64,000 nucleotides of DNA from Methylopila turkensis (GTDB lineage: Bacteria; Pseudomonadota; Alphaproteobacteria; Rhizobiales; Methylopilaceae), in assembly GCF_027922325.1 (NCBI RefSeq), contig NZ_BSFL01000003.1:930001-994000 (forward strand), written 5' to 3'. How positions within the stretch are numbered: position 1 is the first letter of the stretch; each line of letters starts with the position of its first letter. The translations under genes and the position numbers were made by a program. Below, one piece after another: positions 22,395 through 32,224 of this stretch. The notes beneath the pieces are model-generated. The model saw only the letters and a list, made by a program, of their open reading frames with translations. It was not told the origin of the DNA and ran no database searches.

Positions 22395-23473
22395 CGCAGC
22401 TTCAGCGTGGCGAGGCCGACGAGGGCCAGCACCACGGCGATGATCCAGAAGCGAACGACGACCTGAGGCTCCGACCAGCCGAGCTGCTCGAAATGATGAT
22501 GGATCGGCGCCATCCGGAACACGCGCTTACCGGTGAGCTTGAACGAGGCGACCTGCACGATCACCGACACCGCTTCCAGCACGAACAGGCCGCCGATGAT
22601 GGCGAGGACGATCTCATGCTTGGTGGCGACGGCGATCGTCCCCAGCATGCCGCCCATGGCGAGCGAGCCGGTGTCGCCCATGAAGATCTGGGCCGGAGGC
22701 GCGTTGAACCAGAGGAAGCCGAGGCCCGCCCCGATCACCGCGCCGCAGACCACTGCGAGTTCGCCGGTGCCGGTGACGAAGTGGATCTGCAGGTAGTCGG
22801 CGAACACGGCGTTGCCGGAGAGGTAGGAGATCACGCCGAAGCTCGCGGCCGCGATCATCACCGGCACGATCGCAAGCCCGTCAAGGCCGTCGGTGAGGTT
22901 CACCGCGTTGCCGGCGCCCACGACCACCACTACGCCGAAAGCGATGAAGAAGAAGCCCAGATCGAGCAACAGATTCTTGAAGAACGGAAACGCCAGAGAA
23001 CTCGAAAAACCAGCCTGGCCGACTTGCATGATCGCGAACACGGCGACGCCCGCGATCGCCGCCTCCATCGCAAGCCGCGCCTTGCCGGAATAGCCGGCGT
23101 GGGTCTGCTTCGTGACCTTGAGGTAGTCGTCGTAAAAGCCGATCGCGCCGAAGCCGATCGTCACGAGCAGCACGATCCAGACGTACGGGTTCGACAGGTT
23201 GCCCCAGATCAGCACGGTGGCGACAAGGCCCGACAGGATCATCAGACCGCCCATGGTGGGCGTGCCGCGCTTCGTGAGATGCGTCGCCGGGCCGTCGCTT
23301 CGGATCGGCTGCCCCTTGCCCTGCTTCAGTCTGAGTTGCGAGATGATCCACGGCCCGAACAGGAACACGAACAGCGCGCCGGTCATGACCGCGCCGCCGG
23401 TGCGGAACGTGATGTAGCGGAACAGGTTCAGGCCCGGAAACGCCCAGGAGAACTCGGCGAGGAAGGTGAGCAT
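22391..23473 (-). CDS. mraY: Phospho-N-acetylmuramoyl-pentapeptide-transferase MraY
   Basis: Integral membrane enzyme that transfers phospho-MurNAc-pentapeptide to undecaprenyl phosphate, giving lipid I. The 360-aa protein has ten hydrophobic segments. Diagnostic motifs are [11 protein letters not shown], the aspartate-rich [41 protein letters not shown] and the HHH motif in [15 protein letters not shown] near the end. ATG 23473 overlaps the murF stop by one base (TGATG); its stop overlaps the 77-aa ORF. Confidence 0.98.
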   Translation of the reverse strand: MLTFLAEFSWAFPGLNLFRYITFRTGGAVMTGALFVFLFGPWIISQLRLKQGKGQPIRSDGPATHLTKRGTPTMGGLMILSGLVATVLIWGNLSNPYVWIVLLVTIGFGAIGFYDDYLKVTKQTHAGYSGKARLAMEAAIAGVAVFAIMQVGQAGFSSSLAFPFFKNLLLDLGFFFIAFGVVVVVGAGNAVNLTDGLDGLAIVPVMIAAASFGVISYLSGNAVFADYLQIHFVTGTGELAVVCGAVIGAGLGFLWFNAPPAQIFMGDTGSLAMGGMLGTIAVATKHEIVLAIIGGLFVLEAVSVIVQVASFKLTGKRVFRMAPIHHHFEQLGWSEPQVVVRFWIIAVVLALVGLATLKLR

Positions 23474-24930
23474 CAGACGGTTACCGCCGTAATGGTGTCA
23501 TCGGAGGCCGGCGCGAACCGGGCGCGCAGCGCCGTCGCGACCGGACCGAGCTTCGAGCCGTTCGAGCCCTTGAGCATGACGGCGTCGCCGCCGCGGATGC
23601 GGTCGACCAGCTTCACCTCGATCTCCGCGGCGCTGTCCGCCCAGCCGCCGCGGCGCCGCTCGGGAAGCGCGTCGTGCAGGGCGCGCATCAGAGGACCCGC
23701 CGTGAAGACCAGATCGATCTTGGCCGCCGCGATGGTCTCCGCAAGCTTCGCGTGAAGCTCCGCCGAGGTGGCGCCAAGCTCGAGCATGTCGCCGAGCACG
23801 GCGATCCGCCGTCCGGACGCGCCCACCGGCGTCTGGCCGAGCAGCGCGAGCGCCGCGCGCATCGAGGCGGGGTTAGCGTTGTAGCTCTCGTCGATCAGCG
23901 TCACCGCGCCGCCCGGCGCGGCGAGCTCGTAGCGCTTGCCCCGACCGGCGGGGGCCGTGAACTTCGCCAGCGCCAACGCCGCGAGCGCGAGGTCCGCGCC
24001 GGCGAGCTTGGTCGCCAGCAGCACGGCGAGCGCGTTCTGAACGAGGTGGCGTCCGGGCGCGCCGATCTTGAACGTCACCGGGTCGCCCAGGACGGTGGCG
24101 GCGACGCAGGCTTCGCCCGGCTTCAAGGCGACACGGTCGAGACGCGCGTCGGAGGAGACGTGCTCCCCGAAACTCCAGACGGCGGCGCCGGCGGCGGTCG
24201 CCGCCGCCTTCAGCCGCTCGTAATGCGGATTGTCGCGGTTCACCACGGCGTGGCCGCCGCGGACGAGCCCTTCGAAGATCTCGGCCTTCGCGTCGGCGAT
24301 GCCTTCCACGCCGTCGAACGCCGCCAGATGCACGGGCTCGACGTTGGTCACGATCGCCACATGCGGCCGAACCATCTTGGTGAGCGGCCGGATTTCGTTG
24401 GGATGGTTCATCCCGATCTCGAACACGCCGTAGGCGGCGGACTTCGGCAGCCGCGACAGCGTCAGCGGCACGCCCCAATGGTTGTTGTGGGAGGCGGCGG
24501 AGGCGTGGGTCGGCCCATCCGCGCCGAGCACAAGACGCAGCGCCTCCTTGGTGCTGGTCTTGCCGACGGAGCCCGTCACCGCGACGATCTTGGCGCGCGA
24601 ACGGGCGCGCGCCGCGACCCCGGTCGCGACCAGCGCGCCGAGGACGTCGTCGACCACGAGCAGCGGCCCGACCTGAGCAAGTTCGGCGGCGTGCGCCTTG
24701 TCGATCACCGCGATCGCCGCGCCCCGCGAGAGCGCGTCGGCCACGAACTTGTGGCCGTCATGGACGTCGCCCTTGATGGCGAAAAACATGTCGCCCTGCG
24801 CGACCGTGCGGCTGTCGATCGATACGCCGGTCACCGGCTGTTCGGCGCGGCCGGCGACGCGACCGGCGGTCGCCAGAGCGAGCTCAGGCGCGCTCCAGAG
24901 CGGCTCCGCTGACATGTTCGCCGTGGTCAC
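23473..24930 (-). CDS. murF: UDP-MurNAc-tripeptide--D-alanyl-D-alanine ligase MurF
   Basis: Adds the D-Ala-D-Ala made by Ddl to the muramyl tripeptide. The 485-aa protein has the N-terminal domain with [16 protein letters not shown], the ATP loop [18 protein letters not shown] near residue 118, [23 protein letters not shown], and the C-terminal domain with [16 protein letters not shown] and VLGDMLELG. The GTG start at 24930 overlaps the murE stop (GTGA); an ATG at 24915 is the alternative. The C-terminal end keeps the [14 protein letters not shown] motif. Confidence 0.97.
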   Translation of the reverse strand: MTTANMSAEPLWSAPELALATAGRVAGRAEQPVTGVSIDSRTVAQGDMFFAIKGDVHDGHKFVADALSRGAAIAVIDKAHAAELAQVGPLLVVDDVLGALVATGVAARARSRAKIVAVTGSVGKTSTKEALRLVLGADGPTHASAASHNNHWGVPLTLSRLPKSAAYGVFEIGMNHPNEIRPLTKMVRPHVAIVTNVEPVHLAAFDGVEGIADAKAEIFEGLVRGGHAVVNRDNPHYERLKAAATAAGAAVWSFGEHVSSDARLDRVALKPGEACVAATVLGDPVTFKIGAPGRHLVQNALAVLLATKLAGADLALAALALAKFTAPAGRGKRYELAAPGGAVTLIDESYNANPASMRAALALLGQTPVGASGRRIAVLGDMLELGATSAELHAKLAETIAAAKIDLVFTAGPLMRALHDALPERRRGGWADSAAEIEVKLVDRIRGGDAVMLKGSNGSKLGPVATALRARFAPASDDTITAVTV

Positions 24931-26390
24931 GCGGCGGTCTCCCCCGATTGAAGAGCGTCCCGCACCACGTCGTGATCCGAGAACGGAAGCGTCCGATCCC
25001 CCACGATCTGGCCCGTTTCGTGACCTTTGCCGGCGACGAGCAGAACGTCGCCGGGCTGTAACTCAGATACCGCAGTGCGAATCGCGAGCCCGCGGTCGCC
25101 GATCTCGCGCGCTCCGGGGGCTGCGGCCCTAATGGCGGCGCGGATCGTGGCGGGGTCTTCGGACCGCGGATTGTCGTCGGTGACGATGACCATGTCCGCG
25201 CCGGCCGCCGCCGCCTCGCCCATCAGCGGGCGCTTGCCGGCGTCACGGTCGCCGCCTGCGCCGAACACGACGATCAGCCGCCGCTTGGCGAAGGGCCGTA
25301 AGGCCGCGAGGACCGAGGCCAGCGCGTCGGGCTTATGGGCGTAGTCGACGAACACCGCGCCGCCGTTGCGCTCGCCGACGAAGTCGACACGGCCCGGCAC
25401 GCCATCGAGCGCCTCGAGCGCCGCGAGCGCGACCTCCGTCGGGACGCCGGTCCCGATCGCGAGGCCCGCGGCGGTCAAAGCGTTCGCCGCCTGAAAGTCG
25501 CCCGCGAGCGGAAGCCGGATCGTGCGCCGGCCGCCCTCGTGTTCGATGTCGAGAATCTGCGCCATGCCGTCGCGCGCCACGGATTTGAGCTTCAGCGTCT
25601 CGCCGCCGAACCCGACGGTGATGAGGCGCACGCCCCTCGCCTTCGCAGCCTCGCAGAACCACGCCGAATCGGCGCCGTCGACGCAGACCACAGCCGCGCC
25701 GCCGGTCGGCAGCAGCTCGCTGAACAGCCGCAGCTTGGCGTCGCGGTAATGCGCGACGGTCGGATGATAATCCATGTGGTCGCGTGAGAGATTGGTGAAG
25801 CCGGCGGCGTTAAGGTTAACGCCATCAAGCCTTTTCTGGTCGAGGCCGTGCGACGACGCCTCCATCGCAAGGTGGGTCACGCCCTCCCCGGCAAGCGCAT
25901 CCAGCGTCGCGTGCAGCGCGACCGGATCGGGGGTCGTGAGCGAGCCGTAGGTCGCGCCGGACGGCTTGGTGACGCCCAGCGTGCCGAGGCTCGCGGCCTG
26001 ATGGCCGGCGGCGGCCCAGATCTGGCTGAGGAAGGTGACGACCGAGCTTTTGCCGCTGGTGCCAGTGACGGCGGCGACGATCTCGGGCTGGCGCGGATGG
26101 AACCGGGCGGCGATTCGGGCAAGCGTCGCGCGCGCGTCCGTCACGGGGATGACTGGAACCCCGGCTTCGACGCCCGAGTCAGCGTCGGCCAACACTGCGG
26201 CCGCGCCGTTCGCGACCGCCGCGCCGACGAACCGCTTGCCATCGGTCTTCGCGCCGGCGAGAGCCGCGAAAAGGAAGCCGGGCTTGACGGCCCGGCTGTC
26301 CGCGCTCACGCCGAGGATCGGGGTGGCGGCGAGGTCGGCCTCAAGTCCGAGCGCCGGGAGCAGGTCGCCGAGCGCGCGCGGCTCGGTCAT
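24927..26390 (-). CDS. murE: UDP-MurNAc-dipeptide--meso-diaminopimelate ligase MurE
   Basis: Adds the third stem residue. The 487-aa protein has SADSRAVKPGFLFAAL, the ATP loop VTGTSGKSSVVTFLSQIW near residue 108, LAMEASSHGLDQKRLDGV and FTNLSRDHMDYHPT. Near the C-terminus the motif DNPRSEDP is the signature for meso-diaminopimelate, showing a classic Gram-negative A1-gamma stem peptide. The ATG at 26390 overlaps the ftsI stop (ATGA). A TTAA-GG-TTAA palindrome at 25810-25819 is inside the coding region. Confidence 0.97.
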   Translation of the reverse strand: MTEPRALGDLLPALGLEADLAATPILGVSADSRAVKPGFLFAALAGAKTDGKRFVGAAVANGAAAVLADADSGVEAGVPVIPVTDARATLARIAARFHPRQPEIVAAVTGTSGKSSVVTFLSQIWAAAGHQAASLGTLGVTKPSGATYGSLTTPDPVALHATLDALAGEGVTHLAMEASSHGLDQKRLDGVNLNAAGFTNLSRDHMDYHPTVAHYRDAKLRLFSELLPTGGAAVVCVDGADSAWFCEAAKARGVRLITVGFGGETLKLKSVARDGMAQILDIEHEGGRRTIRLPLAGDFQAANALTAAGLAIGTGVPTEVALAALEALDGVPGRVDFVGERNGGAVFVDYAHKPDALASVLAALRPFAKRRLIVVFGAGGDRDAGKRPLMGEAAAAGADMVIVTDDNPRSEDPATIRAAIRAAAPGAREIGDRGLAIRTAVSELQPGDVLLVAGKGHETGQIVGDRTLPFSDHDVVRDALQSGETAA

Positions 26391-28216
26391 TGCACGCCGC
26401 CCACGGCCATGCCGGTGGAGGCGAGCAGGTCGTTGGCCGGGGGCGCGTCGTAGACCGGCTCGACGCCAAGCAGCGGAGCGACCCGCTCGACCATCTTGCC
26501 GCCGACCGGCACCACGTTCCAGCCGGAGGTCGCGAAGCCGTGGGTCTCGGGCAGCGCCTTCGGTTCGTCGAGCACCACGAGCATCATGTATTTCGGCGCG
26601 TCCATCGGGAACACGGCGGTGAAAGCCGTAAGGTTCTTCGTCTTGGAGTAGCGGCCGCCGACGACCTTTTCCGCCGTGCCGGTCTTGCCGCCGACGCGAT
26701 AGCCCGGGACGTCCGCCTTCTTCGCCGAACCGCGCTCGGCGTTGAGACGCATGAGGTAGCGCATGGCGACGCTGGTCGACGGCTTGATCACCCGCACCGC
26801 CTTGGAGCGGGCCTCCTCCGCGGTCCGCCTCATCAGCGTCGGCTTTATCAGAAGACCCCCGTTCACGAGCGCGCTCACCGCCATCACCGACTGGATCGGC
26901 GCGATCGCGAGGCCGTGGCCGAAGGAGATAGTGATGGTGTTCAGCTCGCCCCAGCGCGGCGGCAGGATCGGACGCGAGCTCTCCGGCAGCTCCGTCTGCA
27001 GGCGGTTGAGCTGCCCCATCTTGGCGAGGAACGCCTTGTGGGCGTCGACGCCCATGCCGAGCGCGATGCGGGCGGTCGCGATGTTCGACGAGTAGATGAA
27101 GGTCTCGGGCACGTTCAGGATGCGGCGCTGCGGATGGAAATCGTTGATCCGGAAGCGGCCGTAGGCGAGCGCGCTCCGGGCGTCCATCCGGCTCTGCAGG
27201 TTGAACTTGCCGGAGTCGAGGCCCATGGCGATGGTCAGCGCCTTCATGGTCGAGCCCATCTCGAACACGCCGACGTTGACGCGGTTGATGCGGTCCGGCT
27301 TGAGCGCGTCCGTCGGGCGGTTCGGATCGTAGTCGGGCAGCGACACCAGGCTGACGATCTCGCCGGTCTCGACGTCGGCGATCGCGGCGGAGGCGGCGAT
27401 CGCCTTGAACTTTTCCATGCCCGCCTTGAGCTCGTCGCGCACGGCGTGCTGCACGCGCAGATCGAGCGACAGGGCGATCGGCTCCAGACGCCCGCCCGCG
27501 CCCGCGGCCGCCGCGGCTTCCGCGGTCTTGCCCGACGTGTCGAGGTACTTCTCGATACCGGCGATGCCCTTGTTGTCGACGTCCGCGAAGCCGAGCACAT
27601 GGGCGACCACGTCGCCGTTTGGATAAATGCGCTTGTTCTCCTGCAGGAAGCCGACCCCCGGGATGCCCAGGCGGAACACGGCGACCTGATCGGCCGGCGA
27701 GATCTCGCGCTTCAGCCAGACGAAGCCTTTCCTGGTCGAGAGCTTGGCGCGCAGGTCGTCGCGATCAAGGTCCTTCAGGACGCCGCTCAGCAGCTCCACC
27801 GCCTCGTCGACGTCGATGATGTTTTTCGGCTCAGCGTAGAGCGACGACACCTTGATGTCGGTCGCCAGCACCTGGCCGTTGCGGTCGACGATGTCCGGCC
27901 GGGCGTTGGCGGAGACCGCGGCGCTGAGCCGCGCGACCGCGCCGACCTCGGGCGCGACGGCGTAATGTACGAGCCTGCCGACGATCGCGAGATAAAGGCA
28001 CCCGAACGCCAGCATCGCGATGCGCAGCCGCCCGCCGGTGAGGCCCAGCCCCTCCCCCTTGCCGACCAGCAGGAAGAACAGCTTCTTCGCGCCGGAGGCC
28101 CCGAGACGCGCGCCGGCGAGTCCCGCTCGTCCAGACCGTCGACCTAAGCGCCCAAGCCCACGGAGCGCGGCCGAAGCGCCCGTGGCGACGCCGTTCTGAA
28201 GCTGGTCTCGGGTCAT
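26387..28216 (-). CDS. ftsI: Peptidoglycan D,D-transpeptidase FtsI (PBP3)
   Basis: Septal class B penicillin-binding protein that cross-links new peptidoglycan. The 609-aa protein has a basic cytoplasmic N-tail of about 70 residues, one transmembrane helix (IAMLAFGCLYLAIVGRLVHYAV), the pedestal domain with DRNGQVLATDI, and the transpeptidase domain. The catalytic SxxK is STMK near residue 320, the SxN is in IYSSNIATARIALG, and the KTG is in GGKTGTAEKV near residue 511. The N-tail is longer than in enteric FtsI. The ATG overlaps the ftsL stop (ATGA). Confidence 0.97.
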   Translation of the reverse strand: MTRDQLQNGVATGASAALRGLGRLGRRSGRAGLAGARLGASGAKKLFFLLVGKGEGLGLTGGRLRIAMLAFGCLYLAIVGRLVHYAVAPEVGAVARLSAAVSANARPDIVDRNGQVLATDIKVSSLYAEPKNIIDVDEAVELLSGVLKDLDRDDLRAKLSTRKGFVWLKREISPADQVAVFRLGIPGVGFLQENKRIYPNGDVVAHVLGFADVDNKGIAGIEKYLDTSGKTAEAAAAAGAGGRLEPIALSLDLRVQHAVRDELKAGMEKFKAIAASAAIADVETGEIVSLVSLPDYDPNRPTDALKPDRINRVNVGVFEMGSTMKALTIAMGLDSGKFNLQSRMDARSALAYGRFRINDFHPQRRILNVPETFIYSSNIATARIALGMGVDAHKAFLAKMGQLNRLQTELPESSRPILPPRWGELNTITISFGHGLAIAPIQSVMAVSALVNGGLLIKPTLMRRTAEEARSKAVRVIKPSTSVAMRYLMRLNAERGSAKKADVPGYRVGGKTGTAEKVVGGRYSKTKNLTAFTAVFPMDAPKYMMLVVLDEPKALPETHGFATSGWNVVPVGGKMVERVAPLLGVEPVYDAPPANDLLASTGMAVGGVQ

Positions 28217-28764
28217 CGGATCAGCCCCGGATTCTGACGCAGGAAATCGGTGATGTTCAGCGGCTGGCCGGGTCGCGGCGTCGACAGCGGCTTCGGCTGC
28301 GGACGGTTGGTCGGCGCCTTGAGCTGGGAGGCCGGCTTTACCGCGATCGTCGCTTTCTTCGCGGGCGCGGGCGGGGCGGCCTTCTTGGCAGCCGCCGCGG
28401 CCGGGGTCTCGACCGCGATGCTCGCGTCCGCCCCCATCAGGCCGAGCGCCTCAAGCTTGTTGCCGATCTCGTCGACCGGCGCCGGGCGCGCCGGCAGCGC
28501 GGCGAGCTTGATGGTCTGCGCCCTCTGCAGCGGTTTCAGCTCAAGGTGGCGCCGGGAGAACGCCTGCACGCGATCCGGCCGCGCGAGGAACGCCCATTCG
28601 GCCTTCAGAACGGCGATGGCGTCGTTTTCAGCGGCGATCTGGCGCTTCAGCTTGGCGACGTTCTCGGAATGCAGCGTGGCGTCGTACTTGATGCGGTAGA
28701 CCGTGACCGCGGCCCCGACCAGGGCGGCGATGGCGATGACGTTCAGGACGCGGGCGATCTTCAC
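28213..28764 (-). CDS. ftsL: Cell division protein FtsL
   Basis: Small bitopic divisome protein, partner of FtsB and FtsQ. The 183-aa protein starts with a short tail and a transmembrane helix ([25 protein letters not shown]), followed by a leucine-zipper-like coiled coil ([29 protein letters not shown] is its core) and a Pro/Ala/Lys-rich tail. The coiled coil followed by [20 protein letters not shown] is characteristic of the alphaproteobacterial form. Its position between rsmH and ftsI and the GTGA and ATGA overlaps on either side confirm the identity. Confidence 0.9.
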   Translation of the reverse strand: MKIARVLNVIAIAALVGAAVTVYRIKYDATLHSENVAKLKRQIAAENDAIAVLKAEWAFLARPDRVQAFSRRHLELKPLQRAQTIKLAALPARPAPVDEIGNKLEALGLMGADASIAVETPAAAAAKKAAPPAPAKKATIAVKPASQLKAPTNRPQPKPLSTPRPGQPLNITDFLRQNPGLIR

Positions 28765-29804
28765 GACGCGCCTCCCTCATGGCCGCCGACCGGCAGCCGC
28801 GGCACGCCGAAGGCGAAGGCGTCGCCGCCGCGGGCGGGCGCCTCGGTGCGCGCCGCGGCGCGAAGCCGGGCGGAGCGCGCGCGGGGGTTGGAGCTCGTCT
28901 CGTCCGCGCCGGGCTTGACGACGCCGCGCGACAGCGCCGTGAACGTCGCAGGCGGCACCGCCGCGGCCGGCATATGGCGCGAGCCGCCGGGCAGCGTGCG
29001 GGTGCGGTCGGCGAGGAACGTCTTCACGATCCGGTCCTCGAGCGAGTGGAACGACACCACGACGAGTCGCCCTGAAGGCTTCAGCCGGCTCTCGGCGGCG
29101 AACAGCGCGCGCCCGAGCTCGCCGAGTTCGTCGTTCACCGCGATGCGAAGCGCCTGGAAGGTGCGGGTCGCGGCGTGGACGCCGTCGTAGGATTTGCCGA
29201 GCACGCTCTCGACGATGTCGGCGAGGCGCAGCGTGGTGACGATGGGCTCCGCCTCGCGCGCGGCGCAGATGGCGCGCGAGATCGCGCCTGCGCGACGCTC
29301 CTCTCCGAGCGTCCTCAGGATTGCGGCGAGCTCCTTCTCGCCGAGATCGGCGACGAGGTCAGCCGCGCTCGGCCCCTCCCCGCCCATGCGCATGTCGAGC
29401 GGCCCGTCCTTCCGGAACGAGAACCCGCGCGGAGCCTGGTCGAGCTGCATGGAGGAGACGCCGACGTCGAGCACGACGCCGTCGACCTCCGGGATCCCGA
29501 GCTGGTCCAGCACATGCGCGAGGTTGGAGAACCGATCTTCGACCAGTGTCAGCCGGCCCTTGAAGGCCGCGACCATGTCGTAGCCGGCGGCGATCGCGGT
29601 CGGGTCGCGGTCGGTCGCGATCACGCGGCAGTCGGCCGCCTCGAGAATGGCGCGGGTGTACCCGCCGGCTCCGAACGTGCCGTCGAAATAGATTTCGCCG
29701 TCGACGGGCGCGAGCGCCTCCAAGACCTCGGCGAGCATGACGGGGTTGTGCGGCCGAGCGTCCTCGTCGACGCCCCGCTCGGGCCGCCGGTCGCGCCGGG
29801 CCAT
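28761..29804 (-). CDS. rsmH: 16S rRNA (cytosine(1402)-N(4))-methyltransferase RsmH
   Basis: SAM-dependent methyltransferase acting on C1402 in the decoding centre of 16S rRNA. The 347-aa protein has [14 protein letters not shown] near the start, the SAM motif [61 protein letters not shown] split by the conserved DxGVSSxQ block, and [16 protein letters not shown] 29804 overlaps the mraZ stop by one base (TGATG). The Arg-rich C-terminal tail runs into ftsL. Confidence 0.96.
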   Translation of the reverse strand: MARRDRRPERGVDEDARPHNPVMLAEVLEALAPVDGEIYFDGTFGAGGYTRAILEAADCRVIATDRDPTAIAAGYDMVAAFKGRLTLVEDRFSNLAHVLDQLGIPEVDGVVLDVGVSSMQLDQAPRGFSFRKDGPLDMRMGGEGPSAADLVADLGEKELAAILRTLGEERRAGAISRAICAAREAEPIVTTLRLADIVESVLGKSYDGVHAATRTFQALRIAVNDELGELGRALFAAESRLKPSGRLVVVSFHSLEDRIVKTFLADRTRTLPGGSRHMPAAAVPPATFTALSRGVVKPGADETSSNPRARSARLRAAARTEAPARGGDAFAFGVPRLPVGGHEGGAS

Positions 29805-30271
29805 CACGAGGCCGGCTCGCGCGAGGTGGTCTGCTCCAGCCGCCGCTTCAGTTCGCGCACCGTGGCGCGGGCCTGGTCGAGGTGCGCGCGGAACCGCTCC
29901 GGCTCCCAAATCTGCAGCTTCCTTCCCTGCCCTACGAAGGTCACCTGGTCGCTGACGCCCGCATAGGTCTTGAGGCTCTCCGTCAGCACGACGCGGCCTT
30001 CCGAATCGACCTTCAGCACCTCGCTCACCCCAAGCAGCGCCGTCGCCAGCCCGTCCCGCTCGTCCGAATAGGGCGACAGCGTCTCCAGCAGGCGGTCGAT
30101 GTCCGAGAGAAGCGCATTGCCGCCCGCGTCCAAAGCCTTCAGGTCGAGCGAGGGATGCACGTAGAGCCCTTCGAAGCCGTCGCGCGCCAGCACGGCCCGG
30201 AACGGCGCCGGGATCGACACGCGCCCCTTCGCATCCAGCCTGTTGGTGAAATTGGACACGAAGCGGTCCAT
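29804..30271 (-). CDS. mraZ: Transcriptional regulator MraZ
   Basis: First gene of the dcw cluster; AbrB-like DNA-binding protein that represses its own operon in enteric bacteria. The 155-aa protein has two SpoVT/AbrB-type repeats, [18 protein letters not shown] near residue 8 and [21 protein letters not shown] near residue 90, and ends with a Arg/Glu-rich helix [18 protein letters not shown]. Upstream, 152-192 bp before the start, are four regularly spaced GGG boxes that overlap a promoter, so autoregulation is likely. Confidence 0.95.
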   Translation of the reverse strand: MDRFVSNFTNRLDAKGRVSIPAPFRAVLARDGFEGLYVHPSLDLKALDAGGNALLSDIDRLLETLSPYSDERDGLATALLGVSEVLKVDSEGRVVLTESLKTYAGVSDQVTFVGQGRKLQIWEPERFRAHLDQARATVRELKRRLEQTTSREPAS

Positions 30272-30422
30272 GGCCCCCCACGCCGGATCCGGCGATCCGC
30301 CGCCCGCTCCCCACGAACGGGCCCGCCAAGACGCGGACGACGCGACCCGAGCCCGCGGCCGGAACGGCCGCGAACTTCATGGGCGAAACGGCTCCCCCGG
30401 AGCCTTCCACCTGCCGCGTCGA

Positions 30423-30457
30423 CGGGATGATTTGGGATACCATGGGGCCTTATGGGC
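30423..30457. promoter_or_regulatory. Probable MraZ operator: four GGG boxes on a 10-bp period
   Basis: Four pentamers (CGGGA 30423, TGGGA 30433, TGGGG 30443, TGGGC 30453) are spaced exactly 10 bp apart, that is, TGGGN separated by 5-nt spacers. This is the published binding pattern of E. coli MraZ. They overlap the -10 and -35 region of the predicted mraZ promoter. The boxes read on the plus strand while mraZ is transcribed from the minus strand. Confidence 0.75.
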
Positions 30458-30462
30458 GTCAA
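30434..30462 (-). promoter_or_regulatory. Predicted sigma70-type promoter of the dcw cluster
   Basis: On the minus strand TTGACG (plus 30457-30462) is followed after 17 bases by TATCCC (plus 30434-30439). The -35 is good, the -10 is weak. Transcription would start about 155 bp before mraZ. The remaining part of the 30272-30622 gap shows no ORF or other signal. Confidence 0.55.
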
Positions 30463-30622
30463 CGAACCGTTAAGGGTCGCCGCCGGCCGCCGCGGCCCAG
30501 GACGCAATACCTGACAAGGGCCGCGCCGCGACCGAAGCGCGACGGGGCCAGTAGAACTTCCTTAGGGTTAAGAAGCCGTTGCCCGGAGGCTGATCACGAG
30601 ATCAAAAGGCGCGTTATCAGGC

Positions 30623-31621
30623 TCAGACGATGGTCGTCTGCGGCGTCAGGCCGTGCAGGTCCGGGCGGTCGCGGAACCACGCGACGAAGCGGCTGACGCC
30701 GTCTTCGAGCGGAGTGGAGGGCGCGAAGCCGTAGTCCGCCATCACCCGGGAGGTGTCGGCGGAGGTCAGCGGCACGTCGCCGGGCTGCTCCGCGACAAGC
30801 CGGATCTTCGCCTTCACGCCGGCGGAGCGCTCGATGATGTCGACAAGGTCGGTCACAGGCACCGGCGACGAGTTGCCGATGTTGTAGATGCGGTGGCTCG
30901 ATGCGCCGGCCGCGAACACCGGCCGCTCCACCATGGCGACGATGCTGCGCACGACGTCGTCCACATGGGTGAAGTCGCGCAGGCCCCGCCCCTGGTCGAA
31001 CAGCGCGATCTCGCGCCCGTTCAGGATGGCGTCGGAGAACGACCAGTAGGCCATGTCGGGGCGCCCCCAGATCCCGTAGACCGTGAAGAAGCGCAGGCCG
31101 ATCTGGCGCAGGCCGTAGAGGTGGGCGTAGGCCGAAGAGGCGAGCTCGTTGGCGCGCTTGGTCGCGGCGTAGAGCGAGGACGGCGTGTCGGCGCGATCGT
31201 CCTCGTGGAACGGGGCCTTGTTGCGCGCGCCATAGATCGAGCTCGACGAGGCGTAGACGAGATGCGCCTCGGGCGCCTGCCGGCGCACCGCCTCGAGCAT
31301 GGAGACATGGCCGAGGTCGTTCGAGTGGATGTAGGCGAGCGGATTGTCGATGGAGTAGCGGACGCCCGCTTGGGCCGCGAGATGGACGACCGCTTCCGGC
31401 CGGACTTCACGAAACAGGTTCGCGAGCCCCGCCGCGTCGGCCACGTCCTGCTCAACGAAGCGCACGTTCTTCGGCAGCGCAGCAAGACGCTCGTGCTTCA
31501 GGCGCACCGGATAGTAGGGCGTGAGATTGTCGAGGCCGGTGATCTCGTGACCGAGAGCCGCGAGCGCCGTCGCGACGTGGAAGCCGATGAAGCCGGCCGC
31601 GCCGGTGACGAGCACGCGCAT
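30623..31621 (-). CDS. NAD-dependent sugar epimerase, UDP-glucuronate 4-epimerase type
   Basis: Short-chain dehydrogenase fold enzyme of the extended GalE-like family. The 332-aa protein starts with the Rossmann motif VTGAAGFIGFHVA, has LDNLTPYYPVRLKHERL, the motif GVRYSIDNPLAYIHSN typical of UDP-glucuronate/UDP-galacturonate epimerases, the catalytic SSSIYG and YAATK (Tyr and Lys), then RFFTVYGIWGRPDMA and FTHVDDVV. It likely makes UDP-galacturonate for surface polysaccharide or lipopolysaccharide. It lies between rnpB and the dcw cluster on the minus strand; GGGGGAA upstream is a possible ribosome site. Confidence 0.88.
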   Translation of the reverse strand: MRVLVTGAAGFIGFHVATALAALGHEITGLDNLTPYYPVRLKHERLAALPKNVRFVEQDVADAAGLANLFREVRPEAVVHLAAQAGVRYSIDNPLAYIHSNDLGHVSMLEAVRRQAPEAHLVYASSSSIYGARNKAPFHEDDRADTPSSLYAATKRANELASSAYAHLYGLRQIGLRFFTVYGIWGRPDMAYWSFSDAILNGREIALFDQGRGLRDFTHVDDVVRSIVAMVERPVFAAGASSHRIYNIGNSSPVPVTDLVDIIERSAGVKAKIRLVAEQPGDVPLTSADTSRVMADYGFAPSTPLEDGVSRFVAWFRDRPDLHGLTPQTTIV

Positions 31622-31663
31622 TCTTGATCGTTCCCCCTCCCGCGCGGGCCACGCGGGTCAAGC

Positions 31664-32071
<408 letters not shown>

Positions 32072-32077
32072 CGCGCC

Positions 32078-32106
32078 CTTGTGCGGGGACCGCGGCGCGC
32101 GGTCAA
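32078..32106 (-). promoter_or_regulatory. Possible rnpB promoter
   Basis: On the minus strand TTGACC (plus 32101-32106) and CACAAG (plus 32078-32083) are 17 bases apart, with the end of P1 lying 7 bases after the second box, as expected for a transcription start at the RNA 5' end. The -10 box is poor. The rest of the gap up to 32224 is GC-rich and featureless. Confidence 0.45.
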
Positions 32107-32224
32107 GCCGCGCTGAAACGCCGCGCGCCCGAGCCGCCTCGGACCGGACCCCACGCAAAACCTGGGGAGTCCGGTTCCGGGCGGCCCGGGCGCGCGGAAC
32201 GTCGGCGACGATCGCCGTCGCGTC

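Noticed and set aside
25810..25819. TTAA-GG-TTAA as a CtrA site
   Set aside because: Spacing is two, not seven, and it lies inside murE.
29805..30443. Long N-terminal extension of the RsmH frame across mraZ
   Set aside because: RsmH homologues start at the conserved PHNPVM region; the extension overlaps mraZ in another frame.
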